A stretch of DNA of 64,000 nt from an uncultured Glaciecola sp. (GCF_937770335.1 NZ_CALJHY010000003.1:248001-312000), one strand, 5' to 3'; counted from the stretch's first letter, positions 17,229 to 29,050 are shown. The notes: generated by a model from the sequence alone, not told the origin. A program made the numbers and translations.

Positions 17229-19202
17229 TTAATTTCCGTAAAGTAAAAAGTTCTCGATACGTTCAACCCTTCTGGGCTTGCCAGAAATGACGACTACATC
17301 GTTAGCAATGATGAGCGTATCTGAATCAGGTTCTTCTATTTCTTTATTGTTGCGTCTTAATCCAGTGATTTTGACCCGCCTACGTTCAATATCCAATTCG
17401 CCAATGGTTTTGTTGACTGCAAAAGCACCATTAGTAATTATAACTGCGTGCATAAATTCAAGTTTGTCTTTTGTTCCGTAGGTAATTTCAGTCGTTTCGC
17501 CAGGATAAAATCCGTGCATATGCTGGTAGCCTTTCTTGCGTTCATTGCGCACGCGCTTGAGTATTCGAGACATCGGTACACCGGCGTAATGTAAGACTTG
17601 AGAAACCAACATCAAACTGCCTTCTTGTATCTCTGGTATTACTTGTGAAGCCCCTGCAGAATAAAAATCATCTGATTGGTAGTCTTTTCTTGTTCGCACA
17701 ACAACCGATAAGCCTGGTTTTAAACCGGTAATAACATTTACGACTTTTAACGCTTTATCATGATGATCAAAAGTAATAAGTGCCAGTTGCGCATTTGCAA
17801 TGCCTGCTGATTTCAGTAAGTCACGTTGTGATACATCACCGAACATTACGTTCTCTCCCGCTGAGCGGCTTTCATGCACTCGAATCGGATCGAAGTCTAA
17901 GGCCACATACTTAATCCCCTCAAGCTTAAGCATGCGGGCGACAGACTGTCCCACTCGACCAAAACCTAAAATAAGCACATGGTTAGTAAAGTCTTTGGCT
18001 TCATGTTGAGTAAGTTCGCTGGTGATTGCTTCAATATTTTTGTTAGGTGCAATCCATTGAGCAAATTTACCACTAACATTAATAAGCCACGGTGTTATCG
18101 CCATGCTCAACAAGCCTACGCTTATTATCATTGAAGATTGCTGTGAGGTGATAACCTGATTCTGTACAGCCAATGCGGCTATAACAAAACTAAACTCTCC
18201 CATTTGCGCTAACTTCATTCCCGCAGCCCAAGCATCTCGCTTATTTTGCTTAAAAATAAATGCACTAAAACTCACAACTAAGGTTTTTACTATCAGTAAA
18301 ATGATTAGGCCCAACAGGATCCAATGAAACTCAAAGATCAAGACATTGAGCTCCAGTTTCATGCCCACAGTAATGAAAAATAAGCCCATCAAAATATCGC
18401 GAAACGGACGAATATCTGCTTCTAATTGGTGTCGATATTGAGATTCACTTAACATCATACCGGCTAAAAATGCACCTAACGCCATGGACAAACCAAAAGC
18501 ATAAGTTGTCCCTGCAGCTAATAAGGCGACGAGAATTGTGGTAAGAACAAATAGCTCATCAGTTCTTGTGCGAGCAATTTCGTTAAAAACTCGAGGAAGT
18601 AACCAGCGACCAACAGAAAGAAGTAACACGACAACAACAACGCCTTTAAATAATGCCATCAGCAATGCAAAACCAACGCTTTGGTCTGAACTTGGCGCCA
18701 ATAGAGGGATAGCTATAAGAAAAGGCACAACCGCTAAGTCTTGAAACAACAATATACTGACGGCCATTTGTGAGCGCGGCGTATTCAGTCGACCCGCTTC
18801 ATCTATTTGCTTTATCACAATGGCAGTAGAGGATAATGCAAGCATACCGCCAATAATAATTGACGTGCTTATCGACTGACCAAAAATTAGTGCGATGCCT
18901 GCAAAGATTGCGGTGGTGAAAAGCATTTGCCCTGCGCCTACACCAAACACTAAATTGCGCATAGCAACTAATTTAGGTAGTGAAAACTCGAGTCCTAATG
19001 AAAACAGCAGAAACACGATGCCAACTTCTGCCAACAAATGCATTTGATCCGGGTCGTTATAAAGAGAGAGTACTTCGGGACCGGCCATTACACCAACCAG
19101 CAGATAAGCGAGTATCGCGGGTAATCCCGCCCGTTTAAAACACCATACCAAGAAGACAGACAAGGCCATTAAAGCAATAACATTGATAAAAGCTTGGTTC
19201 AA
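17229..19202 (-). CDS. CPA2 cation:proton antiporter, KefB/RosB type with RCK domain
   Basis: A 657-aa protein with about twelve transmembrane helices forming a Na/H-exchanger domain (residues about 10-375). It contains the LLFSLGLEFSLPKL and QDLAVVPFLIAIPLL segments typical of CPA2 transporters. A cytosolic TrkA-N/RCK nucleotide-binding domain follows (ILGFGRVGQSVARML, about 410-525), then a TrkA-C domain (about 570-655). Proteins of this build exchange K+ or Na+ for H+, controlled by nucleotide or glutathione binding. No KefF/KefG-type partner is adjacent, so the regulator and ion are not determined. The Q-D-L region matches KefC-like proteins. Confidence 0.87.
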   Translation of the reverse strand: MNQAFINVIALMALSVFLVWCFKRAGLPAILAYLLVGVMAGPEVLSLYNDPDQMHLLAEVGIVFLLFSLGLEFSLPKLVAMRNLVFGVGAGQMLFTTAIFAGIALIFGQSISTSIIIGGMLALSSTAIVIKQIDEAGRLNTPRSQMAVSILLFQDLAVVPFLIAIPLLAPSSDQSVGFALLMALFKGVVVVVLLLSVGRWLLPRVFNEIARTRTDELFVLTTILVALLAAGTTYAFGLSMALGAFLAGMMLSESQYRHQLEADIRPFRDILMGLFFITVGMKLELNVLIFEFHWILLGLIILLIVKTLVVSFSAFIFKQNKRDAWAAGMKLAQMGEFSFVIAALAVQNQVITSQQSSMIISVGLLSMAITPWLINVSGKFAQWIAPNKNIEAITSELTQHEAKDFTNHVLILGFGRVGQSVARMLKLEGIKYVALDFDPIRVHESRSAGENVMFGDVSQRDLLKSAGIANAQLALITFDHHDKALKVVNVITGLKPGLSVVVRTRKDYQSDDFYSAGASQVIPEIQEGSLMLVSQVLHYAGVPMSRILKRVRNERKKGYQHMHGFYPGETTEITYGTKDKLEFMHAVIITNGAFAVNKTIGELDIERRRVKITGLRRNNKEIEEPDSDTLIIANDVVVISGKPRRVERIENFLLYGN

Positions 19203-19585
19203 AACATTCCCCCCCTAATTTGAAAAGCACAAGTAGGCACGACTATTGCTTAATGTTTGTAGGTTATACGTTAGCAGTATCGCTAAGTGTCATAATTAGC
19301 GGGTAAACGCAGGCAATACAAGAAAGAAGATACGCAAAAGCGTATTGTCAGCGATAACTATTAGCTACTAAAAATATGAAAAAAACTACTACGCGAAGCT
19401 CAAGCTGGCAGGTAGTTTCATTAACGTTTTTTTGTTTAGCTTATTGATGATGTTCGCACAGTTTTGCAATGCAACATACCTTTTAAATCAATCTAAGCGT
19501 CAAGAAAACGACAGTTATAATAAAACACGCATAAACGAATGATAGCAGTGATAAAAATATCATACGGAATCATTTCGGAGTAATA
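19203..19585. other. Intergenic region, possibly carrying a disrupted small membrane-protein gene
   Basis: These 383 bases separate divergent KefB-type and GGDEF genes. A short ORF starts at 19376 (MKKTTTRSSSWQVVSLTFF) and stops after 23 codons. A seven-T run at 19427-19433 followed by a second frame would give a 55-aa signal/membrane protein if one T were missing from the assembly. Promoters for both flanking genes should also lie here. Confidence 0.35.
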
Positions 19586-20521
19586 ATGGATAACCTCACA
19601 GTAAATACAGTAAATGAACCTAAGGATGGTTCTCTGCATGAGTCTAGTATAGCTCAAGCATTTATGTACGATAAAACAAGATTGGACACGATGCTATCAA
19701 GCACCGAGTCATCAAGCATAATGCGCCGCATGTTAGAAACGATTGAATTAGATGAGTTAGTAGAGAATTATTTTGAATTACTGAGTAGAAAATTACCCTG
19801 TACTTCAATAAAAATAAGCTTTTGTGATCAATATTTATTCTTTGGCAATGTAGTGAAAAATTCTCGTAGTATGAATATTTCATTAGATTATGGATACCCT
19901 CCTGGTGCTCTGCAGCATGCCCAACTGTCCTATGTATTCTCAAAAGTGTTGTCGCCTTTGCAGCGTAAATTACTATCTGAGATACATGCAATCTATGCGA
20001 TGGGATTAAAGCATGCTTTGGAGTATTACCGAATTCGCCTAGTGGCGACCAAGGACATGCTGACGGGCTTATGTAATCGCTCGCATTTTAATGATTCACT
20101 GCATAAATTAATGAGTATCAGCCTGCGTACTGAGCAGACCTTTGGTTTACTCATTCTTGACTTAGATAACTTTAAACAAGTTAATGACGGCCACGGTCAT
20201 CAGCAGGGTGATAAAGTATTGATGGAGTTTGCTAGTTTATTAACAGGTTCATTACGCGACTCTGATCACGCTTTCAGGTTTGGTGGGGATGAGTTCTGTT
20301 GTTTGCTAATAGATAGTGACCACGAGGCAAATGAGCAGGTTGCAAGACGCATTCAAAAGGCAATTGCAAAACACCCTCTTTTTGCGCAACATAAAGTGTC
20401 TGCGAGTGTTGGTGCAACAACGTTTCATGCAGTTGATACACAAGAAACCTTGTTCAAACGTGCAGATATGGCGTTATATGAAGCGAAACAGTCGGGTAAA
20501 AACTTATTCAAAGCGGCTTAG
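19586..20521 (+). CDS. GGDEF-domain diguanylate cyclase
   Basis: A 311-aa protein predicted to make cyclic di-GMP. The GGDEF domain occupies about residues 155-310, with the active-site loop FRFGGDEFCC at about 229-238. The supporting DMLTGLCNRSHFNDSL and LDLDNFKQVNDGHGHQQGD motifs (metal and substrate binding) are intact. There is no RxxD inhibitory site directly before GGDEF in the expected position. The N-terminal half (about 1-150) is a soluble sensor-like region of no family I can name. The start follows GGAGTAATA. It is a single gene transcribed divergently from the KefB-type gene. Confidence 0.9.
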   Translation: MDNLTVNTVNEPKDGSLHESSIAQAFMYDKTRLDTMLSSTESSSIMRRMLETIELDELVENYFELLSRKLPCTSIKISFCDQYLFFGNVVKNSRSMNISLDYGYPPGALQHAQLSYVFSKVLSPLQRKLLSEIHAIYAMGLKHALEYYRIRLVATKDMLTGLCNRSHFNDSLHKLMSISLRTEQTFGLLILDLDNFKQVNDGHGHQQGDKVLMEFASLLTGSLRDSDHAFRFGGDEFCCLLIDSDHEANEQVARRIQKAIAKHPLFAQHKVSASVGATTFHAVDTQETLFKRADMALYEAKQSGKNLFKAA

Positions 20522-20592
20522 ATAAACCAATTAGTATAACTTAATTGGCTTCGCTGAAGATTACCGACAAGAGGCAAGTCATTGCCGTGTCA

Positions 20593-21894
20593 TTAAACTT
20601 GTTGAATAAGCTTCTGTATAGCGTCAGTGTTTGGACATTTCGATTGGAATTGCGCACTAAAAATGAGTTTTTCGCCTAATTGTATGGCAATTACTTGCTC
20701 GTTGAGGCAAAGAATAGGCATTGCCATGCGTCGCCATGGCTTCACTCCACTCTCTTTCATCCACGCCTTAATCGTTTTCGTAGGTCTGTTGGCAAAAAGA
20801 CAGACTTTGCGATGTAAATTGCCATAAGTGACGTTCACATGCTCAATATTCTTGTCTAATTCAATTTGAAAACTATATGCGAGCGCTGGATCATCGGCAA
20901 TCTCTGATAACGCCACCCAGTATAAATACTGATTAAAACTGCGGCACTGCCAACTATCTACTTGTACGTAACCGATTTGATCTGCTTTCGCTTTTCTCAG
21001 TTTTTGAATCTCATGTAGTTGAGCCGCAGAAACACTAAAACCAATTTGTTGAACACTCCAAAGTCTGATGACTTCGCTAAGCAATGTGTCTGGCAAAGTG
21101 GATAAACCGGATAGCGACAATGCGGCTTCTTCATTTTCAATCTTTTGCAGCGCTTCCATCGCGAATGTTTCAATTAATTGATTTTGAGATGCACACAGCA
21201 ATGCGCTTCTAACAATGGTTGTATTAATTTTCGGCCACTTGTTTTTGAGTATAGGCATGATCTCGTTGCGTAAAAAGTTTCTATCAAACGATGTGTCTTG
21301 ATTAGACTCATCTTCCACCCAAGCTAATTCATACTCTCGAGCGTAAGCGAGTATTTCTTGTTTTCCTATACCTGTATTTATCCAGGGTCGCGCATATTGT
21401 ACTGAGCTTGTTTTGGTAAACCGTTCCGCCATTCCGCTTAGCCCTTTAGGCCCGGCTCCACGCTTCAGTTGCAGAAGAACTGTTTCAGCTTGGTCGTCTT
21501 CGTGCTGCCCAAGCAAAACAACTGAATCCGCAGGCGCTAATCTATCTATCGCAGCATATCTGGCGTCTCGCGCTAGTGCTTCTAGGCTTTTCCTGGGCTC
21601 TGACTGCACATTTACTTTGGAATAGTGAAATGGAATTTCACACTGGAATGAAAGAGTAAATTGCTCGCAAAGTTGTTGGCAAAATAAGAGCCAATTGTCT
21701 GCGTTTGGACTAAGTCCATGATGAATATGAATCACGTTTACATTAAAGGAAGATTGGGTTTGTGCTCGAAGGGCTAAACAAGCATGCAACATCACCACAG
21801 AATCCACACCACCGCTTAATGCAATGGCGACTGAATCACAATGAGGTGGCACACAGCTCTGAATACTTTTGACGAGCTGTGGGGTCGTTGACAT
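20593..21894 (-). CDS. tilS: tRNA(Ile)-lysidine synthetase TilS
   Basis: TilS modifies C34 of tRNA-Ile(CAT) to lysidine, allowing it to read AUA codons. The PP-loop ATPase motif SGGVDS is at residues 27-32. It is followed by HIHHGLSPNADNW, the LLGQHEDDQAETVLLQLKRG stretch and RNFLRNEIMPIL. The C-terminal substrate-binding domain is present (VKPWRRMAMPILCLNEQVIAI). At 433 aa it is of the long, E. coli-like type. It follows accA on the same strand across a 77-base gap with a strong hairpin. Confidence 0.93.
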   Translation of the reverse strand: MSTTPQLVKSIQSCVPPHCDSVAIALSGGVDSVVMLHACLALRAQTQSSFNVNVIHIHHGLSPNADNWLLFCQQLCEQFTLSFQCEIPFHYSKVNVQSEPRKSLEALARDARYAAIDRLAPADSVVLLGQHEDDQAETVLLQLKRGAGPKGLSGMAERFTKTSSVQYARPWINTGIGKQEILAYAREYELAWVEDESNQDTSFDRNFLRNEIMPILKNKWPKINTTIVRSALLCASQNQLIETFAMEALQKIENEEAALSLSGLSTLPDTLLSEVIRLWSVQQIGFSVSAAQLHEIQKLRKAKADQIGYVQVDSWQCRSFNQYLYWVALSEIADDPALAYSFQIELDKNIEHVNVTYGNLHRKVCLFANRPTKTIKAWMKESGVKPWRRMAMPILCLNEQVIAIQLGEKLIFSAQFQSKCPNTDAIQKLIQQV

Positions 21895-21918
21895 AACAAT
21901 TCCGTTAGTGACAGTACC

Positions 21919-21948
21919 GTTGATTAGGAAAATAAATCCCTAATCAAC
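21919..21948 (-). other. Perfect 10-bp hairpin between accA and tilS
   Basis: GTTGATTAGG and CCTAATCAAC are separated by a 10-base AT-rich loop. There is no T-tract in the direction of accA transcription, so it may act in RNA stability or attenuation rather than termination. Confidence 0.45.
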
Positions 21949-21971
21949 TATTGGTGCTTTTAGTGAAACGA

Positions 21972-22928
21972 CTAACAATAGCCAAACGACATTAGCCGCT
22001 CGTAACGCTCTTCCAACAAGGTTTCTGTTGGTAACGTTTGAAGTTGTGCAAGTTGTTGCTTTAACACCGCTTTCAAGTTAGCAGCCATACCATAGTAATC
22101 TCTATGTGCGGCACCGAGTGGCTCTTCTACAATACTATTAATTAGGCCTAGTGCTTTAATTTGCGGCGCTGTAACACCCATTGCTTCTGCTGCAATAGAC
22201 GCTTTAGCTGCACTCTTCCACAATATTGACGCACAGCCCTCTGGCGAAATAACAGAATACGTACTGTATTGGAGCATATTCACTCTATCACCAACACCAA
22301 TGGCGAGCGCACCACCGGAACCACCTTCACCGATGACTGTACAAATAATAGGAACGGAAAGCTCAGCCATTACTTTTAAGTTCATCGCTATTGCTTCACT
22401 TTGATTGCGCTCTTCTGCACCAACACCTGGATAAGCGCCTGGTGTATCAATAAAGGTGAGAATAGGCAACTTGAATCGCTCAGCCATAGTCATTAAACGC
22501 AATGCTTTGCGATAACCTTCAGGTTTTGGCATACCAAAGTTGCGCTTGATTTTTTCTTGCGTATCGCGCCCTTTCTGATGGCCAATAACCATAACAGGAA
22601 TACCATCTAGCTTAGCTAGACCGCCAATAATAGCTTTATCGTCTGCATAAGCACGATCGCCAGCTAACTCATCGAAATCAGTCAGCATATTGTCAATATA
22701 GTCCTGAGTATAGGGGCGCATAGGATGACGGGCAATTTGTGTTATTTGCCATGCACCTAGGTTTGCAAACACCTTTTTGGTTTGCTCCGCGCACTTCTCT
22801 TTTAGCTTACCAATTGCTTCTTCTATACTTACGTCGAACTCGCCGCCTTGATTGACGATACGTAGTTCTTGAATTTTGGCTTCTAACTCAGCAATAGGCT
22901 GCTCGAAATCCAAAAAATGTCCACTCAT
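21972..22928 (-). CDS. accA: Acetyl-CoA carboxylase carboxyltransferase subunit alpha
   Basis: AccA, with AccD, transfers the carboxyl group from biotin to acetyl-CoA to form malonyl-CoA for fatty acid synthesis. The 318-aa length is standard. Conserved stretches include [49 protein letters not shown] and [15 protein letters not shown] (oxyanion and CoA site). The start is taken at [12 protein letters not shown] (22928), matching relatives; an in-frame ATG five codons upstream exists. It is the last gene of the conserved block after dnaE. Confidence 0.95.
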   Translation of the reverse strand: MSGHFLDFEQPIAELEAKIQELRIVNQGGEFDVSIEEAIGKLKEKCAEQTKKVFANLGAWQITQIARHPMRPYTQDYIDNMLTDFDELAGDRAYADDKAIIGGLAKLDGIPVMVIGHQKGRDTQEKIKRNFGMPKPEGYRKALRLMTMAERFKLPILTFIDTPGAYPGVGAEERNQSEAIAMNLKVMAELSVPIICTVIGEGGSGGALAIGVGDRVNMLQYSTYSVISPEGCASILWKSAAKASIAAEAMGVTAPQIKALGLINSIVEEPLGAAHRDYYGMAANLKAVLKQQLAQLQTLPTETLLEERYERLMSFGYC

Positions 22929-22971
22929 GATTAATCCTAACATATTGTAAAACCTAGATAGTACTAGGCTT

Positions 22972-25900
22972 TTAGTTAAATTCTAAGGTAACTTGCTCTG
23001 CGCCTAATACATGGCGCAACTCAACTAATAATTGTTCTTCTGGCTCTACACACCATTGTGCACCCGATGCTATCGTTACTTCAACATCTTCATGTTGTAC
23101 ATGAATATGCAGTGGGCAGGTACCATTTTTATAAACTTGCAATATACCCTGCACTTTAGCGACTGTTGACAGAGTACACAACTTTTCTGGAATACTTATT
23201 TTTAATTGTTTGACGTATTTAGAGCGAGCTTGAACAATAGTTAACACGTCTTTTGCGTTTATTGTATTGCCACCATTGAAATCATCAAAGCTGACCTGTC
23301 CTTTTACCCACAATAAATTGTCAGCTACGAGCACAGATTCAAATTGTTCATACGTCTCTGGGTAAAAACGTACGTCCATTCTGGCAGACTTATCATCTAA
23401 TGTCACAATACCCCATCGACGACCCTTTTTATTGGTCATAACGCGAACACCTATGACCAAACCAACGGTGCTGATAAAGTGATCACGATTAGTCGGTGTT
23501 AAGTCTGCTAACCTGCCATCAGTATATTGCTTTATCTCTTTCAAATACTGATTAATTGGATGCCCAGTTAAATATAGTCCTAAGGTTTCTTTTTCGCCAT
23601 CTAACCATACTTTTTCTGACCATTCGGGTACTTTTGCAAATGCATTTGTTACGTCGCCTTCAGACTCTATTTGCACACCAAATAAATCAGCTTGCCCTGC
23701 AAGCTCTGCTTTTGCATGTTGACTGGCAGCATTAATTGCATCTTTAATGGTTGCCATTAACGCAGCTCTATGTGGACCTAAATTGTCCATAGCACCACTC
23801 AGCACTAATTTCTCAAGCACACGTTTGCTAACGCGCTTAACGTCAACTTTGGCACAAAAATCAAATAAATCTTTAAAATTACCTTCCAGCTTTCGCGCTT
23901 CGATAATCGCTTCAACAGCGCCTTCACCAACGCCTTTAATCGCTCCAATACCATACACGATTTGGCCTTCACCGTTTACCGTAAACTTATATTGTCCGGC
24001 ATTAAGGTCTGGCGGCAGAATATCTATATTCATATGGCCACATTCATCGACAAGGGTCACAATTTTGTCAGTGTTGTCCATATCCGCAGACATAACCGCA
24101 GCCATAAATTCAGCGGGGTAATGTGTTTTTAGCCAAAGCGTCTGATAAGATACCAATGCATAGGCTGCTGAGTGTGATTTGTTGAAACCATAGCCAGCAA
24201 ATTTTTCTACTAAATCGAATATCTTTATCGCTAAATCAGGATCAATGTTGTTGTCTGCAGCACCTTGCTCAAATGACTCGCGCTGCTTCGCCATTTCATC
24301 TGCATTTTTCTTACCCATTGCACGACGCAACAAGTCAGCACCACCAAGTGAATAGCCAGACATTACCTGAGCAATCTGCATTACTTGCTCTTGATAAAGA
24401 ATGATGCCATAAGTTGGCTCAAGGATCTCTTGCAAACACTCATGCTGATATTCAGCATCCGGATATGAAATAGCTTCACGCCCATGCTTTCTATCGATGA
24501 AGTTATCCACCATTCCAGACTGCAGTGGACCCGGTCTAAACAAGGCGACTAGTGCTATTATATCTTCGAAGCAATCAGGTTTAAGACGGTTAATTAAGTC
24601 TTTCATTCCCCTTGATTCTAGCTGGAAAACCGCGGTTGTTTGGGCTTTTTGAAGCACTTTAAAGCACTTGGGATCCTCAAGAGGAATTTGGGTGATATCA
24701 ACTTCTACACCCTGAACTTCTCTGATCATATCGGTTGCCCACTGAATAATAGTCAGTGTGCGCAAACCCAAGAAATCAAACTTAACTAAGCCTGCGGTTT
24801 CAACGTCGTTCTTATCAAATTGAGTTACTGGGTTAGCACCCGCATCGTCGCAATACAATGGCGAGAAATCAGTAATAGTGGTTGGTGAAATTACGACCCC
24901 TCCCGCATGCTTACCTGCATTTCGAGTTACGCCTTCAAGAATACGCGCAGTATCAATGAGCTCTTTAACGTCTTCGTCTTGCTCATAAAGTTCTGGTAAT
25001 CTAGGCTCAACCGCAAATGCTTTTTCTAAGGTCATGCCCGGATCAGCCGGTATCATTTTCGAAATACGGTCAACAAAGCCATAAGGGTGACCTAGCACTC
25101 GTCCCACATCGCGAATAACGGCTTTTGCTGCCATCGTACCAAAGGTAATAATTTGGGATACCGCATCCCGACCGTAAATCTCGGCTACGTGATCAATAAC
25201 TTCGTCGCGACGGTCCATACAAAAGTCGATATCGAAATCCGGCATGGATACGCGCTCTGGATTCAAAAATCGTTCGAAAAGTAATTCGAATTCTAGCGGA
25301 TCGAGATCGGTAATATCCAATGAATAGGCGACTAAAGAACCTGCACCAGACCCCCGCCCCGGACCAACCGGAATATTGTTATCCTTGCTCCATTGTATAA
25401 ATTCCATCACAATCAAGAAGTAACCAGGGAAGCCCATTTGGTTAATCACTTTGAGCTCTATTTTAAGACGTTCATCGTACTCTACACGTTTTTCTTTGCG
25501 CTCATCTTCATCGGCAAATAATTTAGCTAAGCGGCGTTCTAATCCTTCCTCAGACACTTTAACTAAAAAGTCTTCAGTGCTCATATCGCCAGTTGGGAAC
25601 TGAGGTAAAAAGTACTCACCTAAGGTAAGTTCCGCGTTGCAGCGTTTGGCTATTTCAATCGTGTTGTCGATTGCTGAGGGTATGTCTTTGAATAGCTCAG
25701 TCATTTCTTCAGCACTGCGCAAATATTGCTGGTCACTGTGCTTTTTAGGACGGCGTTTATCGTCTAGGGTATAACCTTCGCTGATACAAACACGCACTTC
25801 ATGTGGTTCATATCCTTCGGGTTCAATAAAGCAGACTTCATTAGTCGCAACTACCGGCAAGTCATTCTGAGCAGCCCATTGCACAGCACGGTGAATATAA

Positions 25901-26436
25901 TCTTCCTCACCATCTCGGCCTGTCCGCATCAGCTCAATATAAAAATGATCATGAAAGTGCTGTTTAAAAAAGGCAGTAATATTATTAGCAATCTCGGGAC
26001 TATTTTTAGTCAGCGCGATACCTAAATCGCCAGCTAAAGAGCCAGATAAAACAATTACCCCTTCGGCATACTCAGCGAGCCACTCTTGGCGCACAACGAC
26101 TTTGTGTTGAACATGGCCTTGTCGATAAGCTCTAGAGATAATTTCGGTGATGTTTTTGTAGCCTTTAATATTTTTAGCAATCAACGTTAATCGTGTTATT
26201 TCATCGGGAAATTGCGAAGACAATAACCAAATATCACACCCAATAATTGGTTTTACACCGATACTAAAAGCAGCTGAGTAAAACTTGACTAAGCCACACA
26301 TATTCATCAGATCGGTGATCGCAATTGCGGGCATATTCATGGATTTTGTTTTTGCTAAAATCGGCTTTACTTTGTTCAAGCCGTCTTGCATTGAATAATC
26401 GCTATGCACTCGTAAGTGTACAAAGTTGGTTGACAC
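22972..26436 (-). CDS. dnaE: DNA polymerase III subunit alpha
   Basis: DnaE is the replicative polymerase subunit. The 1154-aa product begins with a PHP domain ([16 protein letters not shown]). The polymerase active site shows [12 protein letters not shown] (two catalytic Asp) and [13 protein letters not shown] (the third). C-terminal helix-hairpin-helix and OB-fold segments ([25 protein letters not shown]) follow. Translation starts at GTG, immediately after the rnhB stop codon, implying tight coupling. Length and domain order match E. coli DnaE. Confidence 0.96.
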   Translation of the reverse strand: MSTNFVHLRVHSDYSMQDGLNKVKPILAKTKSMNMPAIAITDLMNMCGLVKFYSAAFSIGVKPIIGCDIWLLSSQFPDEITRLTLIAKNIKGYKNITEIISRAYRQGHVQHKVVVRQEWLAEYAEGVIVLSGSLAGDLGIALTKNSPEIANNITAFFKQHFHDHFYIELMRTGRDGEEDYIHRAVQWAAQNDLPVVATNEVCFIEPEGYEPHEVRVCISEGYTLDDKRRPKKHSDQQYLRSAEEMTELFKDIPSAIDNTIEIAKRCNAELTLGEYFLPQFPTGDMSTEDFLVKVSEEGLERRLAKLFADEDERKEKRVEYDERLKIELKVINQMGFPGYFLIVMEFIQWSKDNNIPVGPGRGSGAGSLVAYSLDITDLDPLEFELLFERFLNPERVSMPDFDIDFCMDRRDEVIDHVAEIYGRDAVSQIITFGTMAAKAVIRDVGRVLGHPYGFVDRISKMIPADPGMTLEKAFAVEPRLPELYEQDEDVKELIDTARILEGVTRNAGKHAGGVVISPTTITDFSPLYCDDAGANPVTQFDKNDVETAGLVKFDFLGLRTLTIIQWATDMIREVQGVEVDITQIPLEDPKCFKVLQKAQTTAVFQLESRGMKDLINRLKPDCFEDIIALVALFRPGPLQSGMVDNFIDRKHGREAISYPDAEYQHECLQEILEPTYGIILYQEQVMQIAQVMSGYSLGGADLLRRAMGKKNADEMAKQRESFEQGAADNNIDPDLAIKIFDLVEKFAGYGFNKSHSAAYALVSYQTLWLKTHYPAEFMAAVMSADMDNTDKIVTLVDECGHMNIDILPPDLNAGQYKFTVNGEGQIVYGIGAIKGVGEGAVEAIIEARKLEGNFKDLFDFCAKVDVKRVSKRVLEKLVLSGAMDNLGPHRAALMATIKDAINAASQHAKAELAGQADLFGVQIESEGDVTNAFAKVPEWSEKVWLDGEKETLGLYLTGHPINQYLKEIKQYTDGRLADLTPTNRDHFISTVGLVIGVRVMTNKKGRRWGIVTLDDKSARMDVRFYPETYEQFESVLVADNLLWVKGQVSFDDFNGGNTINAKDVLTIVQARSKYVKQLKISIPEKLCTLSTVAKVQGILQVYKNGTCPLHIHVQHEDVEVTIASGAQWCVEPEEQLLVELRHVLGAEQVTLEFN

Positions 26437-27081
26437 TTATTTTACCTCGTCCTGTAACTCGCCTTGCCACAAAGCTAAAACGCTCTGCACAGGCTTAAAA
26501 CTTTGTCGATAACATGACAGTGGGCCATGCTCTTGTAATGCGGCTACGTGGGCTTTTGTTGGATAACCTTTATGTGCTGCAAATCCATATTGCGGATACT
26601 GTTTGTCTAACGCAATCATTTCACCATCCCTTGCAACTTTGGCAATAATAGAAGCTGCCGAAATTTGTGGAAACAACGCGTCACCTTTAATCACAGCATG
26701 ACAGCTATATGTCCAAATTGGACAACGGTTTCCATCCACTAGTACGTGTTCAGGCTGAATATTCAGTCCTTCAACAGCGCGCTTCATAGCTAACATAGTG
26801 GCGTGTAATATGTTGAGCTTATCAATTTCCATTACGCTGGCACGCCCTAATGACCATGATAACGCGTTTTGCTTAATCAGTACGGCTAATTCATTACGTT
26901 TTTTTTCAGATAATTTCTTTGAATCAGCTAATCCTAAAATTGGCCTTGTGGGATCAAGTATAACTGCAGCTGTAACCACATCTCCTGCCAATGGACCGCG
27001 ACCGACTTCATCAACGCCAGCAACCAATGAATAGCCTTGAATTGCAATTTTAATAGCATCTAACTGTCGGTTTTTACTCAT
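26437..27081 (-). CDS. rnhB: Ribonuclease HII
   Basis: RNase HII removes ribonucleotides and RNA from RNA-DNA hybrids. The 214-aa protein carries the family motif [21 protein letters not shown], with the catalytic Asp-Glu pair. It also has [12 protein letters not shown] and the KVARD segment with further acidic ligands. It lies between lpxB and dnaE, its normal position in gammaproteobacteria. Confidence 0.95.
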   Translation of the reverse strand: MSKNRQLDAIKIAIQGYSLVAGVDEVGRGPLAGDVVTAAVILDPTRPILGLADSKKLSEKKRNELAVLIKQNALSWSLGRASVMEIDKLNILHATMLAMKRAVEGLNIQPEHVLVDGNRCPIWTYSCHAVIKGDALFPQISAASIIAKVARDGEMIALDKQYPQYGFAAHKGYPTKAHVAALQEHGPLSCYRQSFKPVQSVLALWQGELQDEVK

Positions 27082-27091
27082 AGCTGGTTAC

Positions 27092-28273
27092 TCATAAATC
27101 ACTAGACAACAAACCTTGAATCGCTTTTGCTGCTTGTTGATCTGCGTTTAACTGCAACATTTTATGTAATTGCGTAAAGCGCGATATCAATGCATGTGGC
27201 TCGCCTTCGAGCATTGGCCTCAGGTTAGCGGCCATATTCTGCGGGTTAACATCTTCCTGCAGCAATTCGGGAACCAATGCTTCATTCGCCAAAATATTGG
27301 GCAATGAAAAGAAATCCGGTTTGTATAAACGCTGCATAATAATGTGTGTCATTTTCGACATTTTGTAACCAACAACCATTGGCTTTTTGCATAACATGGC
27401 TTCGAGCGTTGCGGTCCCTGATGCTAACAAAACCGCATTAGCTGCTATCATGACATCTCGTGCAGATAGTTGCGTGACTCGAACATAGACCGCTGGCTTA
27501 AGCTCTTTTAATAACAACTTGATTTGAATTTCTCTAGCATCATTTGCCGCGGGTATGATCACTTTTAAGGTGGGCATATTTAGCGCAAGTAACTCAGCTG
27601 TTTTTATAAAATCAGGTAATAACGTTTCTACCTCTCGCGCACGACTTCCTGGCAGCAAAGCTAAGACCTTATCGGTATTCTCCAACCCAAAAAGTGTTCT
27701 TTTTGCTTGTTGATCAGGAACTAATGCAATGCCGTCAGCCATCGTGTGACCAACATACTGATAAGGTACATTATATTTTTCATAGATACCGGCTTCAAAT
27801 GGAAAAATGCCTAGCACTAAGTTAGTCGCTTTCGCTATTTTATGAATACGTGACTCGCGCCACGCCCAAACGGTTGGGCCGACGTAATGAACTGTTTTCA
27901 CACCCGCTTGCTTTAGCTTAGTTTCCACTGCAAGATTAAAGTCTGGAGCGTCCACTCCAATGAATATATCAGGTGGATTATTAAGAAAATGCTGAACAAC
28001 CGTTTTACGAATATGGAGTAAGCGAGGCAAATGCTTTAGCACTTCTACTAAGCCCATCACCGATAACTCTTCCATATCAAATAAAGAATTTAAGCCTAGC
28101 GCGGTAAGATGTTTACCTCCAATACCTTCAAAAGTGGCATTCGGATACATCTCTTTGAGGACGGCGACAAAACCAGCGGCAAGCACATCGCCAGAGACTT
28201 CGCCGGCGACAATACCAATTCGTAGAGGTTTGTCATTGATTATTGTATTTATCGGTAACTTATTAGCCGTCAT
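27092..28273 (-). CDS. lpxB: Lipid-A-disaccharide synthase
   Basis: LpxB condenses UDP-diacylglucosamine with lipid X to form the lipid A disaccharide at the inner membrane. The 393-aa GT-B fold protein has IGIVAGEVSGDVLAAGF near the N-terminus, VGHTMADGI and LALLPGSRAREVETLLP (nucleotide-sugar binding), and the ASGTATLEAML motif. Length is typical. It starts 5 bases after lpxA ends. Confidence 0.95.
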   Translation of the reverse strand: MTANKLPINTIINDKPLRIGIVAGEVSGDVLAAGFVAVLKEMYPNATFEGIGGKHLTALGLNSLFDMEELSVMGLVEVLKHLPRLLHIRKTVVQHFLNNPPDIFIGVDAPDFNLAVETKLKQAGVKTVHYVGPTVWAWRESRIHKIAKATNLVLGIFPFEAGIYEKYNVPYQYVGHTMADGIALVPDQQAKRTLFGLENTDKVLALLPGSRAREVETLLPDFIKTAELLALNMPTLKVIIPAANDAREIQIKLLLKELKPAVYVRVTQLSARDVMIAANAVLLASGTATLEAMLCKKPMVVGYKMSKMTHIIMQRLYKPDFFSLPNILANEALVPELLQEDVNPQNMAANLRPMLEGEPHALISRFTQLHKMLQLNADQQAAKAIQGLLSSDL

Positions 28274-28278
28274 TCGAT

Positions 28279-29049
28279 TTAGCGAACAATGCCACGTTTT
28301 GATGATGCGACAAAATCAGCTAAAATTTTCACATCGGGCTCTGACTCTGCCATTGAATGCAATAGCGGTAGCGCTTGGTCAGTTGTATTTCCATTGCGAT
28401 AAATGACTTTGTAAGCGCGTTTGATTGCCATAATAGCAGACGGGGTAAAACCTCTGCGCTTCAACCCTTCACTATTAATACCCTGTGGTATGTGTTTAGT
28501 ACCACTGACCATTACGTAAGGAGGTATGTCTCTTAATACGATAGCACCACCACCCGTAAACGAATGCGCTCCAATACGGCAAAACTGATGAACTGCAGTT
28601 AGACCACCAAGAATAACTTGATTGGCAATGTGGACGTGCCCAGCTATCGTGCAGTTATTTGCGAATATATTATCATCACCCAACTGGCAATCATGCGCAA
28701 CATGCGTGTTGACCATAAACAAGTTGCGATTGCCAATGCGAGTAACACTTTCATCTTGAATCGTACCCCGGTGAACGGTACATGACTCACGAAAAACATT
28801 ATCGTCACCAATTTCAAGATAAGTTGCTTCACCAGCATATTTTTTATCTTGGCAGTCTTCACCTATCGAGCAAAACTGGAAAAACACATTGTTTATTCCA
28901 ATTTTTGAATGCCCTTTGACTACAACGTGTGAGGTAAATACACAATTATCGCCGATAGTAACGTTGTCGCCAATGATACAAAATGGGCCAATGCTAACAT
29001 TTTTACCAATAATAGCCGATTCTGAGATTATCGATGAAGGATGGATCAT
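28279..29049 (-). CDS. lpxA: UDP-N-acetylglucosamine acyltransferase
   Basis: LpxA O-acylates UDP-GlcNAc in the first step of lipid A synthesis. The 256-aa product is a left-handed beta-helix protein with hexapeptide repeats across about residues 1-190. The catalytic His is in the [15 protein letters not shown] region, and a C-terminal helical domain follows. It begins 1 base after the fabZ stop. Confidence 0.95.
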   Translation of the reverse strand: MIHPSSIISESAIIGKNVSIGPFCIIGDNVTIGDNCVFTSHVVVKGHSKIGINNVFFQFCSIGEDCQDKKYAGEATYLEIGDDNVFRESCTVHRGTIQDESVTRIGNRNLFMVNTHVAHDCQLGDDNIFANNCTIAGHVHIANQVILGGLTAVHQFCRIGAHSFTGGGAIVLRDIPPYVMVSGTKHIPQGINSEGLKRRGFTPSAIMAIKRAYKVIYRNGNTTDQALPLLHSMAESEPDVKILADFVASSKRGIVR

Positions 29050-29050
29050 A

